From positions 1 to 36,781 of the forward strand of contig NZ_FUXU01000044.1 in NCBI RefSeq assembly GCF_900167155.1: a DNA stretch of 36,781 nucleotides, in the 5' to 3' direction. Source of the stretch: Enterovibrio nigricans DSM 22720. GTDB taxonomy: Bacteria; Pseudomonadota; Gammaproteobacteria; Enterobacterales; Vibrionaceae. The notes under the pieces were generated by a model. That model was not told the origin of the DNA. It worked only from the letters and a program-made list of their open reading frames with translations, and ran no database searches. A program made the position numbers and the translations under genes. Each line of letters opens with the position of its first letter. Positions within the stretch are counted from its first letter, which is position 1. Of this stretch, positions 1 through 10,610 are shown in pieces.

Positions 1-235
1 CAGAGTCTAGAAAACCTTGTAGCGCTCTCAATGGCATAGAGAAAATGCGTTTCACCATCAGTGCGGTAGTAATGGCTAAGTCGCTGAATCGGCGAGGTCT
101 ACCACGCTTGCCTTGTTTGTTTTGTTTCCACTCAGCTATCGTTTCCTCATCAATCCAAAAGGTCAGAGAACCACGGTTGATTAAGGCTTTGTTGTACTGC
201 TTCCAGTTAGTTGTTTTGTAACGAGGTTTAGACAT
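1..235 (-). CDS. IS5/IS903-like transposase, N-terminal fragment (78 codons visible)
   Basis: The minus strand is open from an ATG at 235 to the window edge. The translation begins MSKPRYKTTNWKQYNKALIN and continues with an RGSLTFWIDEE segment and a GRPRRFSDLAITTALM segment. These are the N-terminal features of IS903-type DDE transposases. The DDE catalytic residues would lie further along, outside the window. The start sits about 80 bases inside the IS terminus. It is truncated only by the window edge; no internal stop is seen in the visible part. Confidence 0.85.
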   Translation of the reverse strand, partial: MSKPRYKTTNWKQYNKALINRGSLTFWIDEETIAEWKQNKQGKRGRPRRFSDLAITTALMVKRIFSMPLRALQGFLDS

Positions 236-314
236 GAGACTACGACGATTGATGGGTGTAGCCGATCAGATCGTAGCTTCTAGATTTAGTTCCATCGATT
301 TAAGCAACAAAGCC
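1..314 (-). mobile_element. IS5-family (IS903 group) insertion sequence, partial, transposase-start end
   Basis: The element runs off the left edge of the window. Its outer end is at 314: read on the minus strand it begins GGCTTTGTTGCTTAAATC (314 to 297), which closely resembles the IS903 terminal inverted repeat as I remember it. The transposase start lies inside, at 235, giving a short 5' leader typical of the group. A second copy with a near-identical terminus occurs at the right edge of the window. The target duplication cannot be checked because the other end is outside. Confidence 0.88.
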
Positions 315-540
315 GCTAAACGACAGACTTTGTTTGGAATGCACGACTTCTTTGACATTGAGATTATTCGCCGTTTGAGAATTATAAGACGGGAATGAAT
401 AATGTATTAGACAAAGCTAATTAGCAGGTAGGGAAATGTAGCTATCAATTTGATAATTTAGACGGTTAACAAATATTGATTCAGATTCAATGCAGCTAAA
501 GTCGCTATTGTAAGCTGTGGTCATGGATGCGGGTTTAGAA
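315..540. other. Gap between IS end and deacetylase terminator; possible IS-cut gene tail
   Basis: No complete gene is visible. Directly at the IS junction, plus-strand codons 315-398 are open and end in TGA: a short basic peptide tail containing GMHDFFDIEIIRR. This could be the 3' end of a gene interrupted by the IS, but 27 codons is too little to judge. The remainder (399-540) is AT-rich and shows no convincing promoter or RNA. Confidence 0.35.
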
Positions 541-564
541 AAGGAAGCCGAAGCTTCCTTAGTT
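541..564 (-). terminator. Rho-independent terminator of the polysaccharide deacetylase gene
   Basis: On the minus strand the arms AAGGAAGC and GCTTCCTT (541-548 and 553-560) form a perfect 8-bp stem closed by a TTCG loop. A short T-rich stretch follows. It lies just past the stop of the minus-strand deacetylase at 574. Confidence 0.8.
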
Positions 565-573
565 TTGGGATGA

Positions 574-1929
574 CTAGCGTGGAAGGCTTGTACAGGCTAC
601 AACCTCTTCCCATGGCGAGTTTTCATACAACGCAGGAACTTGTTGGGTCGTCCACCATTTCGCCACGTAGTTTTTCTTCTGATACTTTACCAAATCGCCT
701 TTTTGGTAAGTTTTGTAAACATCCCATGCTTCTGTCGGACAAATCGTTAATGGTTCTGGCGATTCCATCCATTCAATGAGATCAATATGACTGATGAGCC
801 TCACCGCAGGTTTGGACAGTGCATATTCGATAAAACGTACGAGGGTGTCTCTTCGGCTTTCAACGGTTGAACCGGGCATCCCAAAATGTTCTTGACCATT
901 CAAGTAGCCATAGAATGCAGAGTGTAGCCCAAGAACAAGAGGGGCCTTATTCCCTTGCAACCTCAAGTCTAAGTTGTAGGCATAAATGGCGAAGACGTCA
1001 TCGCCAGAAAGTCCTGCTGCGCCCCACGCGGGCTCTGCATACAAATTCCAGTCAAAATTATCTCCTTTACCTGAAGCATGATCAAACCAGGCAACGCGTT
1101 CAGCAACTTTATCTCTGAGTGAGTAATCTAACCCATAATGCGCCATTAGCTCGTCAGGTGGGACGATGAGGGTATGCAGAGGGATTTCCCACAATCTTGG
1201 GTAATTGGAAATAGCCGGTTTCCAGCCTTCATTTGCACCTATGTCATGCTCGGGGCTGCCTTCATCAAGCGTATAAGGCCAAAAATTATTTGTACCGTCG
1301 TGGGAAGGAGTTATGCCGGCCGGAAAGCTGGCATCGTATTTAATGCCATTGGTGATAAGGGCTTGTAATGTGTCATCATCATAGGTCAAAAACGGGGCGC
1401 GGAAACCAGAGACAGTGTCTACACCTATACCACCTTGTTCAACAGAGGAAGAGAGCAGGGCATTACACAGGGAAACTTCTTCTTGCCACTGTTCGGGTGT
1501 CATCCAGCTTTCTAAGGGATTCCAATTCACTTTGTCATCTTGATGTGTTTCTGTATGGTTAGCGACCTCATGTCCGTTGTCTTGGGCTCTCCGCCAGAGA
1601 TTAAGTATTTCACTGTTGTCCCTCGACAAGCCGCATAGCATAAAGAACGATGCCGCCAATGGTTTGTCAGCAAACCTGTCTGAACCCGCAGGGTTTTTGT
1701 AGCGTGAAAGTTGGTCTAAAACCCAACTCAATCCATCAACATCGTTATTGTCATCAAAACCTAGGCTTACAAACATGGGTGTCTCAGAAACGGTGATCGG
1801 AGAGACCTGGCTGGGAGGATGCACACTTTCTGCATGACTTGCTGACGTGATAAGTAGTGGGATTAAGCACATGGATTTTCCAAGTTCTTTGGTTGTTAGG
1901 CATCCGAATTGCCAATCTAATATTCTCAT
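574..1929 (-). CDS. Secreted polysaccharide (chitin-type) deacetylase, CE4 domain plus C-terminal chitin-binding module
   Basis: Probable metal-dependent N-deacetylase acting on chitin or chito-oligosaccharides outside the cytoplasm. NodB/CE4 motifs are visible. The FDD pair is at residues 59-60, followed by Asn rather than the usual Gly. A second motif, NHTETH, has candidate metal ligands His125 and His129. An FRAPF motif follows, then a late GLHSAFYG that could supply the catalytic His. Residues about 400-447 form a CBM5/12-like module with the WDVYKTYQKGDLVKYQ, AKWWT and PWEEV signatures. The N-terminus has a short hydrophobic run ending in SHAES that looks like a Sec signal. The ATG at 1929 follows a weak AGG; an internal Met20 start is possible. 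The gene stands alone and is read away from pheS. Overall class is confident; the exact substrate is inferred from the binding module. Confidence 0.85.
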   Translation of the reverse strand: MRILDWQFGCLTTKELGKSMCLIPLLITSASHAESVHPPSQVSPITVSETPMFVSLGFDDNNDVDGLSWVLDQLSRYKNPAGSDRFADKPLAASFFMLCGLSRDNSEILNLWRRAQDNGHEVANHTETHQDDKVNWNPLESWMTPEQWQEEVSLCNALLSSSVEQGGIGVDTVSGFRAPFLTYDDDTLQALITNGIKYDASFPAGITPSHDGTNNFWPYTLDEGSPEHDIGANEGWKPAISNYPRLWEIPLHTLIVPPDELMAHYGLDYSLRDKVAERVAWFDHASGKGDNFDWNLYAEPAWGAAGLSGDDVFAIYAYNLDLRLQGNKAPLVLGLHSAFYGYLNGQEHFGMPGSTVESRRDTLVRFIEYALSKPAVRLISHIDLIEWMESPEPLTICPTEAWDVYKTYQKGDLVKYQKKNYVAKWWTTQQVPALYENSPWEEVVACTSLPR

Positions 1930-3482
<1,553 letters not shown>

Positions 3483-3501
3483 GCATTGGGGTAATTGATA
3501 A

Positions 3502-5892
3502 ATGAAATTCAGTGAATCCTGGCTTCGCGAGTGGGTTAACCCTGCTGTAAATAGCGAAGAACTGGCACACCAAATCACCATGGCGGGTCTGGAAGTAGAC
3601 GACGTAGAAGCCGTTGCGGGTGAGTTCACCGGCGTTGTTGTTGGTGAAGTGGTTGAGTGCGGTCAACACCCTGATGCTGACAAACTGCGTGTAACCAAAG
3701 TAAACGTGGGTGGCGAAGAGCTGCTAGATATCGTTTGCGGTGCAGCAAACTGCCGTCTTGGCTTGAAAGTAGCCGTAGCAACTGTTGGTGCAGTGCTGCC
3801 AGGCGATTTCAAAATCAAGAAAGCGAAACTGCGCGGTCAGCCTTCTCATGGCATGCTGTGTTCGTTCTCTGAGCTGGGTATTGATGTTGAATCAAACGGC
3901 ATCATGGAACTGCCAGAAGACGCAGTGATTGGTACTGACTTCCGTGAGTTCCTGAAACTGAACGACGTAACCATCGATGTAGATCTGACTGCAAACCGTG
4001 CAGACTGTCTGAGCATCAAAGGTCTGGCGCGTGAAGTTGGCGTTCTGAACCGTGCTGAAGTTTGTCAGCCAGTGATCACGCCAGTAGCGGCCACGATCGA
4101 AGACAAAATCACTGTTGCTATTGAAGCACCAGCGGCATGTCCACGTTACTTAGGCCGTGTTGTTCGCAATGTTAATGTTAAAGCGGCAACGCCACTGTGG
4201 ATGCAAGAAAAACTGCGTCGCAGCGGCATTCGCTCTATCGACCCAATTGTAGATATCACTAACTACGTAATGCTGGAACAAGGTCAGCCAATGCACGCAT
4301 TTGATCTGGCGAAGATCGAAGGCGGTATCGTGGCGCGTATGGCGAAACAAGGTGAGAAACTTGTACTGCTGGACGGTAACGAAGCTGAACTGAACGAAAA
4401 CACGCTGGTTATCGCTGACCATAACAAAGCACTGGCAATTGCGGGTATCTTTGGTGGACAGGATTCAGGTGTAAGCATCGAAAGCACTACTGACGTCTTG
4501 TTGGAAGCGGCGTTTTTCGCGCCTGACGCAGTCCGTGGTCGTGCACGTAGTTACGGCCTGCACACTGATTCTTCACACCGTTTTGAGCGTGGTGTTGACT
4601 CATCACTGCAAGTTCAGGCGATGGACCGTGCTACCCAACTGCTGCTGGCAATCTGTGGCGGCGAAGCGGGCGAAATCGTTGGTCAGGAATCTGAAGAGCA
4701 CCTGCCAAAAGCGAAAACCATTACCCTGCGTCGCATCAAGCTGGATAAGTTACTGGGTCACGCAATCCCAGATTCAGACGTTGTAGAAATTCTCACACGT
4801 CTGGGCTGTGAAGTGGAAGCGAACGAAGCAGGTTGGACTGCGAAAGCACCAACATGGCGTTTCGACTTGGCGATTGAGGAAGATTTGGTTGAAGAAGTTG
4901 GCCGTATTTTCGGTTACAACAACATTCCAAACCAGGCTCCTGCAGCGTCTTTGACCATGAACGAGTACAAAGAAGCAAATCTGCCTTTGAAACGTGTTCG
5001 TGATCTGCTGGTTGATCGTGGTTACCACGAAGCGATTACCTACAGCTTTGTTGAGCCAAACCAACAAAAACTGATCGTGCCTGACGTCGAGCCTCTGGTG
5101 CTGCCGAACCCAATTTCTGCAGACATGTCAGCAATGCGCCTGAGCCTGTGGACGGGCCTGTTGAACACGGTTGCGTACAACCAAAAACGTCAACAGCCAC
5201 GTGTTCGCCTGTTTGAAGCGGGTCTGCGTTTTATCCCTGAGCAAACTGCAGAAAACGGTATGCGCCAGGAAATGATGCTGGCAGGTGTGATTGCGGGCCC
5301 TCGTTCTGAAGAACATTGGGATATCGCAACGAACACTGTAGATTTCTTCGATCTGAAGGGTGACTTGGAAGCGATTCTGGAACTGACTGCGAACGAACTG
5401 TCATACAGCTTCACAGCAGCGAAGCATCCAGCTCTGCACCCAGGTCAGTCAGCTGCAATCGAAGTAGACGGTAAAGTGGTAGGTCACATCGGTACCGTGC
5501 ACCCAGAGCTAGAACGCAAGTTCGGTCTTAATGGCCGTACCGTTGTGTTTGAAGTTGAGTGGGATGCAATCAACCAGCGTGTGATTCCTGAAGCAGTAAC
5601 GATTTCTAAGTTCCCTGCGAATCGCCGTGATATCGCAGTGATTGTTGCAGATGACGTTGCGTCTGAAGCTGTTGTTCGTGCTTGTCTGGATACTGACAAT
5701 GCACTGGTGACGGGTTCTAAGCTGTTCGACCTGTACAAAGGCAAAGGCGTAGAAGACGGTAAGAAGAGTTTGGCCATCGCGCTGACCCTTCAGTCAACAG
5801 AACGTACACTGGAAGAAAGTGATATCTCTGAAGCGGTTGCATCAGTTGTTGCACTTCTTGGTGATAAATTCGGCGCATCGCTTCGCGACTAA
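3502..5892 (+). CDS. pheT: Phenylalanine--tRNA ligase beta subunit
   Basis: Beta subunit of PheRS, needed for tRNA binding and editing of mischarged Tyr-tRNA. At 796 residues it matches the usual gammaproteobacterial length. The N-terminal region (about 1-150) holds the EMAP/OB-type tRNA-binding domain, for example [20 protein letters not shown]. The B3/B4 editing region and B5 domain follow in the middle. The last ~95 residues ([18 protein letters not shown] to the end) form the ferredoxin-like anticodon-binding domain. It is the second gene of pheST, and a strong terminator follows the stop, separating it from ihfA. Nothing is unusual. Confidence 0.98.
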   Translation: MKFSESWLREWVNPAVNSEELAHQITMAGLEVDDVEAVAGEFTGVVVGEVVECGQHPDADKLRVTKVNVGGEELLDIVCGAANCRLGLKVAVATVGAVLPGDFKIKKAKLRGQPSHGMLCSFSELGIDVESNGIMELPEDAVIGTDFREFLKLNDVTIDVDLTANRADCLSIKGLAREVGVLNRAEVCQPVITPVAATIEDKITVAIEAPAACPRYLGRVVRNVNVKAATPLWMQEKLRRSGIRSIDPIVDITNYVMLEQGQPMHAFDLAKIEGGIVARMAKQGEKLVLLDGNEAELNENTLVIADHNKALAIAGIFGGQDSGVSIESTTDVLLEAAFFAPDAVRGRARSYGLHTDSSHRFERGVDSSLQVQAMDRATQLLLAICGGEAGEIVGQESEEHLPKAKTITLRRIKLDKLLGHAIPDSDVVEILTRLGCEVEANEAGWTAKAPTWRFDLAIEEDLVEEVGRIFGYNNIPNQAPAASLTMNEYKEANLPLKRVRDLLVDRGYHEAITYSFVEPNQQKLIVPDVEPLVLPNPISADMSAMRLSLWTGLLNTVAYNQKRQQPRVRLFEAGLRFIPEQTAENGMRQEMMLAGVIAGPRSEEHWDIATNTVDFFDLKGDLEAILELTANELSYSFTAAKHPALHPGQSAAIEVDGKVVGHIGTVHPELERKFGLNGRTVVFEVEWDAINQRVIPEAVTISKFPANRRDIAVIVADDVASEAVVRACLDTDNALVTGSKLFDLYKGKGVEDGKKSLAIALTLQSTERTLEESDISEAVASVVALLGDKFGASLRD

Positions 5893-5910
5893 GCTGGATT
5901 TTTTAAGAGA

Positions 5911-5937
5911 AAAGCAGCCTAAAGGCTGCTTTTTTTA
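5911..5937 (+). terminator. Rho-independent terminator after pheT
   Basis: AAAGCAGCC and GGCTGCTTT flank a TAAA loop (5911-5932) and run into seven or more T residues. It is placed 18 bases after the pheT stop, so ihfA is expected to rely mainly on its own promoter. Confidence 0.93.
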
Positions 5938-6014
5938 TGTCTAAAAGTTCTAACACCTAGTTCTCTGATAAACCTAGGTTTTATCGAAGTGTTGATCAAA
6001 ACTCGTTAGTGTTC

Positions 6015-6081
6015 GCATAAAAAATGAGTAAAAACATCACCTAAAGATAGTTTTGTAATGAGCGTGTCTCATTTTTTATGC
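6015..6081. repeat. Perfect 14-bp inverted repeat in the pheT-ihfA gap
   Basis: GCATAAAAAATGAG (6015-6028) and CTCATTTTTTATGC (6068-6081) are exact reverse complements separated by 39 bases. A run of six T sits inside the right arm. It could be a small MITE-like insertion, a long-loop hairpin in the ihfA leader, or a weak terminator. I cannot choose between these from one sequence. It lies upstream of the second structured segment at 6182-6239. Confidence 0.65.
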
Positions 6082-6181
6082 ATGGATTAAACATGATAAA
6101 CTCATAAACAGAGCACTGTTCTAAATAATGATAAGGAAAAAAGTTGGCGCAAATCAGCCAGTTGGCTTACACTGTTCGTAA

Positions 6182-6239
6182 GTTGCTGATAGGAAATATG
6201 CTGCCCGACGAAGGAGCATGTGAATATTTCCAATGCAAC
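6182..6239 (+). promoter_or_regulatory. Candidate structured RNA element in the ihfA 5' region
   Basis: Nested complementary arms are visible: GTTGC (6182-6186) with GCAAC (6235-6239), and GGAAATAT (6192-6199) with ATATTTCC (6224-6231). Inside these, ATGCT (6198-6202) may alternatively pair with AGCAT (6215-6219). The apical part carries a CGAAGGAG segment resembling a Shine-Dalgarno sequence. The element ends 66 bases before the ihfA start. It may be a leader structure or a small RNA. This is structure-based inference only. Confidence 0.4.
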
Positions 6240-6305
6240 GCAAATTCGTGATGTAGATACGACGTATCACATTTGTGTTAAACATTTCTTTTGAGGGAAT
6301 GACCT

Positions 6306-6602
6306 ATGGCGCTCACCAAGGCCGATTTGGCTGAGAACCTGTTTGAAAACGTCGGGATGAGCAAGCGGGACGCCAAGGAGACTGTCGAAGCGTTTTTCGA
6401 AGAAGTTCGAAAAGCACTAGAAAGTGGCGAACAAGTTAAACTTTCAGGTTTCGGTAACTTTGATCTTCGTGAAAAAAATGAACGTCCTGGCCGTAACCCA
6501 AAAACCGGTGAAGACATACCAATCACCGCTCGTAGAGTGGTAACGTTTCGACCGGGACAAAAACTAAAAGCTCGCGTAGAAAACGCAAAAGTCGACAAAT
6601 AA
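6306..6602 (+). CDS. ihfA: Integration host factor subunit alpha
   Basis: DNA-bending nucleoid protein that pairs with IhfB to bend specific sites in recombination, replication and transcription. The 98-residue protein has the HU/IHF fold. It starts [20 protein letters not shown] and carries the central GFGNF turn. The beta-arm segment [12 protein letters not shown] contains the intercalating proline. A basic [13 protein letters not shown] strand follows. The ribosome site is GAGGGA just upstream of the ATG. It lies downstream of pheT, as in many gammaproteobacteria, but is separated by a 413-base gap containing a terminator and two inverted-repeat structures. Its own terminator follows. Confidence 0.98.
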   Translation: MALTKADLAENLFENVGMSKRDAKETVEAFFEEVRKALESGEQVKLSGFGNFDLREKNERPGRNPKTGEDIPITARRVVTFRPGQKLKARVENAKVDK

Positions 6603-6623
6603 TTTTGTTCGCAATGACTAGAG

Positions 6624-6648
6624 AACCGTGGCTAAGCTGCGGTTTTTT
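6624..6648 (+). terminator. Rho-independent terminator after ihfA
   Basis: AACCGTGGC (6624-6632) pairs with GCTGCGGTT (6636-6644), including two G-T pairs. It merges with a six-T run ending at 6648, 22 bases past the ihfA stop. Confidence 0.88.
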
Positions 6649-6774
6649 ATTGCCCAAAATTCACCTTACCTCTTCTTGATAGCTATAGCACTCTTTCCTA
6701 TTCGGAATTGATTAACTGATTTATGCTTCTGTATAGTGTGGTGACATCAAAATAGGAACAAAGGATTGTGAAAC

Positions 6775-7830
6775 GTGCTGACCCCGCTTTTTGATAGTTT
6801 TCTTCAACACACATTGTTTCCGCCCGCCAATTTCAAACCAACCACGATCACCTTATCTACGGGTATCTCGATTACGCACAAAGATATTGGCGTACTTGAG
6901 GTTGCTCCTGCCAATGCCCAACATAGCGTTGTTATCTCCTCAGGTATTCATGGTGACGAGACCGCGCCTATTGAGCTTGTTGATGATTTGGTGAGTAATA
7001 TTTTGAACGAAGAAGTCGTCCCCACCGAGCGGGTTCTTTTTATCATTGCTCACCCGGACGCCGTTCATGCGCACACGCGATTCATTGAAGAAAACCTAAA
7101 TCGACTTTTCTCCACCAAGAACGCAGAAAGAAATGAAGAGTGTATTATTGCGAATCGCTTGCAAGGTCACGTGTCTGACTTTTTCAATGCTAATGACCTT
7201 AATGCGACTAAATGGCATTTTGACCTACACAGTGCGATTAGAGAGTCCAAACACTACATGTTTGGTGTTGTGCCTGCGTCAACATCTGCAACCGATATTC
7301 GTCCGTTAGTTGCGTTTATTCAATCTGCTCAAATGGATGCCTTGCTGCTGAGCAGGACGCCATCTTCGACTTTTAGTTGGTGGACAGCTGAAAATTTTGA
7401 AGCGCTAGCCGCGACGTTTGAAATGGGAAGAGTCGCGCGGTTATTCGAAAATGATATGACTGAATTTTATCCGTTGAAATCAGCGTTAGTTGCGTTGATA
7501 ACAAAGAAACCTGCATCGACAGTAAATGATGGACGCCCATTTTCCATCTATAAAGTGACTCGCACGCTCACGAAGACGGATGCCAATTTCCGTTTGGCGT
7601 TTAGCAATGATGCTGCGAACTTTACTCACTTTGCTGCAGGTGAAAAACTCGCTGAAGAAGGCCATATTTCCTATTCAGCGATAAAAGGAGGAGAAGCTGT
7701 CGTTTTTCCCAATGCTAACGTAGCATTAGGCCAAAGGGCGTGTTTATTGGTGCAACCTTATGCACCTGATTTGTCAGTGCCACTTTTTGTGAACATAGAC
7801 GCTGAGCCAGGACCGATTGCTACCAGTTAG
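6775..7830 (+). CDS. astE: Succinylglutamate desuccinylase (AstE/aspartoacylase family)
   Basis: Zinc-dependent amidohydrolase of the M14-like AstE/AspA family. It is expected to release succinate from N-succinylglutamate in the last step of arginine succinyltransferase catabolism. The IHGDETAP motif supplies His59 and Glu62 as zinc ligands. NLNRLF is the conserved substrate segment and DLHSAIR supplies His152. The start is GTG at 6775, chosen because AAAGGA lies about 10 bases upstream and the only nearby in-frame upstream start is followed at once by a stop. At 351 residues it is a little longer than the E. coli protein. The other ast genes are not in the window. btuC begins 65 bases downstream and may be read through. 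Confidence 0.9.
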   Translation: MLTPLFDSFLQHTLFPPANFKPTTITLSTGISITHKDIGVLEVAPANAQHSVVISSGIHGDETAPIELVDDLVSNILNEEVVPTERVLFIIAHPDAVHAHTRFIEENLNRLFSTKNAERNEECIIANRLQGHVSDFFNANDLNATKWHFDLHSAIRESKHYMFGVVPASTSATDIRPLVAFIQSAQMDALLLSRTPSSTFSWWTAENFEALAATFEMGRVARLFENDMTEFYPLKSALVALITKKPASTVNDGRPFSIYKVTRTLTKTDANFRLAFSNDAANFTHFAAGEKLAEEGHISYSAIKGGEAVVFPNANVALGQRACLLVQPYAPDLSVPLFVNIDAEPGPIATS

Positions 7831-7895
7831 CGCTTTTCATTTTTTGCTGTTCTCTGTATGGTTGGCGGCTATTGCGATTAGAATTCAAAAAAACC

Positions 7896-8882
7896 ATGCA
7901 TTTACTTCGACTTGTTCAGCGTCGTACCCGACGTTGGCACACAGCTCTAGGCATAGCTATCGCGCTGCTTGTCGCCTGTGTCATGTTGTCACTTTCTGCA
8001 GGAGAAATCTGGATTTCTCCGTTTTCCACTTTCTCGCCTTTAGAGCAAACCCTGCTCATGGAATTGCGTGTCCCACGCGTCATTGCTGCAATATTAATTG
8101 GCGCGTCTTTAGCCGTATCAGGGGGCGTACTGCAAGTACTTCTGGGTAACCCCTTAGCGGAGCCTGGTGTGCTCGGTATTTCAGGTGGTTCCAGTCTCGC
8201 ATTGGTTATTGTCCTGTTTGTTTTTCCATCGCTCGCGAGTCCGTATGGTTTGATGGCTGCCGCAATGACAGGTGCGATGATCTTCACGGGCATATTGGTT
8301 TGGCTTGCTCGTAGACACACTATGTCTACGGCTAGGTTGCTCCTGATTGGCGTTGCGTTGGGGATATTGTCTGGTGCTGTCGTAACATGGGCGTTTTACT
8401 TTAGTTCTGATTTGAATTTGCGTCAGTTAATGTACTGGCTAATGGGGAGCCTGTCCGGTGTTCATTGGACTCAGCTTTCTCTGTCTGTGGTTGTCGTTCC
8501 AGCAGTACTTTGGCTTTGTACGCAAGGAAAGCGCCTCGATCTGATGATGTTGGGAGAAACCCACGCAAGGCAATTGGGACTCAATATTCAGTCACTTCGT
8601 TGGCAACTCATCTTAATGGTCAGCATTCTTGTGGGGGCTTCTGTCGCAATGGCGGGGGTGATTGGCTTTGTTGGGTTAGTGGTACCACATTTTCTTAGAC
8701 TCTGGTTGGGTACGGAAAATAAATACCTACTACCTATGTCAGCACTTGCTGGTGCCTCGTTGATGTTACTGGCCGATACAATCGGCCGTATGGCGATTGC
8801 AGAAGCGGAATTGCCAGTTGGTGCGGTAACGACCACTATAGGTGCACCATTATTTATCTGGATGTTGTTGAGGCGCGCATGA
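7896..8882 (+). CDS. btuC: Vitamin B12 ABC transporter, permease subunit
   Basis: Inner-membrane permease of the BtuCDF cobalamin importer (FecCD family), with about ten hydrophobic segments. It aligns closely with E. coli Btu[10 protein letters not shown] near the first helix, [67 protein letters not shown] and the C-terminal [22 protein letters not shown] prefer the ATG at 7896 (328 aa, matching the family N-terminus). A TTG at 7872 in the same frame would add eight residues. The stop overlaps the btuD start by four bases (ATGA), indicating coupled translation. No cobalamin riboswitch was recognised upstream. Confidence 0.95.
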   Translation: MHLLRLVQRRTRRWHTALGIAIALLVACVMLSLSAGEIWISPFSTFSPLEQTLLMELRVPRVIAAILIGASLAVSGGVLQVLLGNPLAEPGVLGISGGSSLALVIVLFVFPSLASPYGLMAAAMTGAMIFTGILVWLARRHTMSTARLLLIGVALGILSGAVVTWAFYFSSDLNLRQLMYWLMGSLSGVHWTQLSLSVVVVPAVLWLCTQGKRLDLMMLGETHARQLGLNIQSLRWQLILMVSILVGASVAMAGVIGFVGLVVPHFLRLWLGTENKYLLPMSALAGASLMLLADTIGRMAIAEAELPVGAVTTTIGAPLFIWMLLRRA

Positions 8883-9634
8883 TCGAAGCAAAAAACATTG
8901 CGTTGGGAACGCGCTTATTGCCATTAAGTCTTGACGTGAAAAAAGGTGAAATCGTTCATCTTCTTGGGGCTAACGGCAGTGGTAAAAGTACCTTGCTTGA
9001 ACTGCTATCGGGTTTAACCGAAGGGCAGGGCAGCATATTGCTCGATGGTACTGATATTTCCGCGCTATCTAGTGAGCGTCTTGCGCGCCAAAGAGCGTAT
9101 CTAAGCCAGCAACAAAAGCCCGCGTTTTCGATCGGTGTGTACCAATACCTAAGTCTCAGTCTGTTCCCTCTTACTGATACAAATAAGACAGCGTTGAGTG
9201 GTGTGGTTTTACAGATTTGTCAGCTATTAGGTATCGAGGACAAACTCAATCGCAATACAGAGCAGCTATCAGGTGGTGAATGGCAACGAGTTCGTTTAGC
9301 GGGAGTGTGCTTGCAAATCTGGCCTGACATCAATCCTGAAGGAAAATTGTTGCTACTTGATGAGCCAGCGACTGCGCTCGATATCGCACAACAAAGTGCC
9401 ATGTACAAGATGATCCGTTTTCTCGCTGAAAAAGGGATTACGACCGTGATGTCAAATCATGACATTAACAGAACATTGACGGATGCAGATCGAGTGGTAT
9501 TGCTTAAAAATGGTCACATTGTCGCGCAAGGTTATCCTGCTGATGTTATGGACGTAGAAACGTTGGAAAAAGCGTTCAACACTCAGTTAAAGCGCATCAA
9601 TGTTGAAGGACAGCCTCTCATTTTTGCTCTGTAA
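8879..9634 (+). CDS. btuD: Vitamin B12 ABC transporter, ATP-binding subunit
   Basis: Cytoplasmic ATPase that powers cobalamin import through BtuC. The protein is 251 residues, the usual length. Walker A is GANGSGKST near residues 30-38, the Q-loop is in [11 protein letters not shown], the signature is [13 protein letters not shown], Walker B is [12 protein letters not shown], and the switch His is in MSNHDINRT. Its ATG overlaps the btuC stop by four bases. The periplasmic binding protein gene btuF is not adjacent. A hairpin shared with the convergent terB-like gene ends the transcript. Confidence 0.95.
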   Translation: MIEAKNIALGTRLLPLSLDVKKGEIVHLLGANGSGKSTLLELLSGLTEGQGSILLDGTDISALSSERLARQRAYLSQQQKPAFSIGVYQYLSLSLFPLTDTNKTALSGVVLQICQLLGIEDKLNRNTEQLSGGEWQRVRLAGVCLQIWPDINPEGKLLLLDEPATALDIAQQSAMYKMIRFLAEKGITTVMSNHDINRTLTDADRVVLLKNGHIVAQGYPADVMDVETLEKAFNTQLKRINVEGQPLIFAL

Positions 9635-9653
9635 TGAGAAGTGTCGATTAAAG

Positions 9654-9684
9654 AGTGTCAGGATTGCCCTGACACTTCAATTTT
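9654..9684. terminator. Bidirectional terminator between btuD and the TerB-like gene
   Basis: AGTGTCAGG (9654-9662) and CCTGACACT (9668-9676) form a perfect 9-bp stem with a five-base loop. T-rich sequence follows on both strands. The stop codon of the minus-strand gene lies within the stem. Confidence 0.85.
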
Positions 9685-10110
9685 CGCTTTAATGAACAGC
9701 GCGTGATCGACATAGAGCAGTTCTGCGGTTTTACGAATAACGGATTCTTCCAAAGGATCTATCTTGCCATCTGCGTAAGCAACTTCCCACATTGCTTTTA
9801 TCAACCCGAAACGTTGTGATGGCTCAAGTTGACGAAGTTTATCTGTGTAATCATAGAGAGACACGGATTGTTTTGAACTGATTTGCGCGTCTTGAACAAG
9901 TTTGGTTGCCTGTGTGATATCAACGTCTAGCAGCGCTCCCAGCATTTTGATTTTCGCAGCTTCTTCTCTATCATCCAGATCGTGATCTGCACTTGCGACT
10001 TCGCAGAGCAGGCCTGCCATCGCGTTATGGTAGAGAAGCTCGTTTGCTGTAGCACTTCCGCCTTCGTCGTTAAATACTTCCCGTAGAATTGAAGTGAGTT
10101 TTGAAAACAT
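9658..10110 (-). CDS. TerB-family protein (tellurite-resistance-like / DjlA-like helical domain)
   Basis: A 150-residue all-helical protein with the TerB/DjlA-like domain. Acidic metal-binding-like motifs are ASADHDLDDREEAAK in the first half and VAYADGKIDPLEESVIRKTA in the second. No signal peptide or membrane segment is visible. I start at Met in MFSKLTSILREVF (10110), because AGGT lies about eight bases upstream. The longer open frame to 10200 adds 30 unconserved-looking residues. It converges on btuD. No other ter genes are present, so a tellurite role is not implied; the function is unknown beyond the fold. Confidence 0.82.
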   Translation of the reverse strand: MFSKLTSILREVFNDEGGSATANELLYHNAMAGLLCEVASADHDLDDREEAAKIKMLGALLDVDITQATKLVQDAQISSKQSVSLYDYTDKLRQLEPSQRFGLIKAMWEVAYADGKIDPLEESVIRKTAELLYVDHALFIKAKIEVSGQS

Positions 10111-10306
10111 CGTTATACCTAATCTATCTTTTTCCTGTTTCCCCAAGTGTAACGTCTGAACATTATTTTTAAAGCAGAGTTTTGAATTCAAGCGATTCAC
10201 AGACTGATCCGCCGATTTATTGTACGGGTTTCATAATAGGAAAAAGACGCACTGAATCGTGGGTAAAGACAGGTCGTACGGGATAGTTAATATTGCTTAT
10301 GTTGTT

Positions 10307-10610
10307 TTATATGGTTTTATCTACTGAATCCAAAGGGTTGACATTGTGACCTATTAAAAACAACGGAAGAATCCGTAAGATCATGGGCTTAGTTTTCTGC
10401 TCTTTCTGTGCAATGTCATTAGAGAAATCAGGGTAATAGATACCGTTTACTCCAAAATATGTTCCTTCGCATACGGGCAGAGTGTGGACGTATGACGTTT
10501 CTGCTCTTCGCAAAATATCGATATTCCGGTTATTACGTAGTCGATACTCGTGATGTTGTTGTCACAGGTATTCAGCACTTCTTGATGTGAGTAAGTTTTT
10601 ATTCTTTCAG
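10307..10610 (-). pseudogene. Decayed fragment of a second eptA-like phosphoethanolamine transferase
   Basis: The minus strand encodes pieces matching the intact EptA at 17632-19284. First comes EVLNTCDNNITSIDYV, which corresponds to EVLNTYDNTILYTDYV. A one-base frame change follows, then ILRRAET, then GIYYPDFSNDIAQKEQK and PMILRILPLFL (intact: GIYLHGLPYGIAPKEQK and PMILWMSPLFM). DNA similarity is also obvious, for example the shared GGTATTCAGCACTTCTTGA stretch. The catalytic SDHGES segment is replaced by unrelated residues and the N-terminal membrane half is absent. The 5' limit is uncertain and may reach 10640. It has the same orientation as the intact copy about 7 kb away. Confidence 0.85.

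Noticed and set aside
7831-7895. Cobalamin riboswitch upstream of btuC
   Set aside because: The gap of 65 bases is too short for a B12 riboswitch and no B12-box-like sequence was seen.
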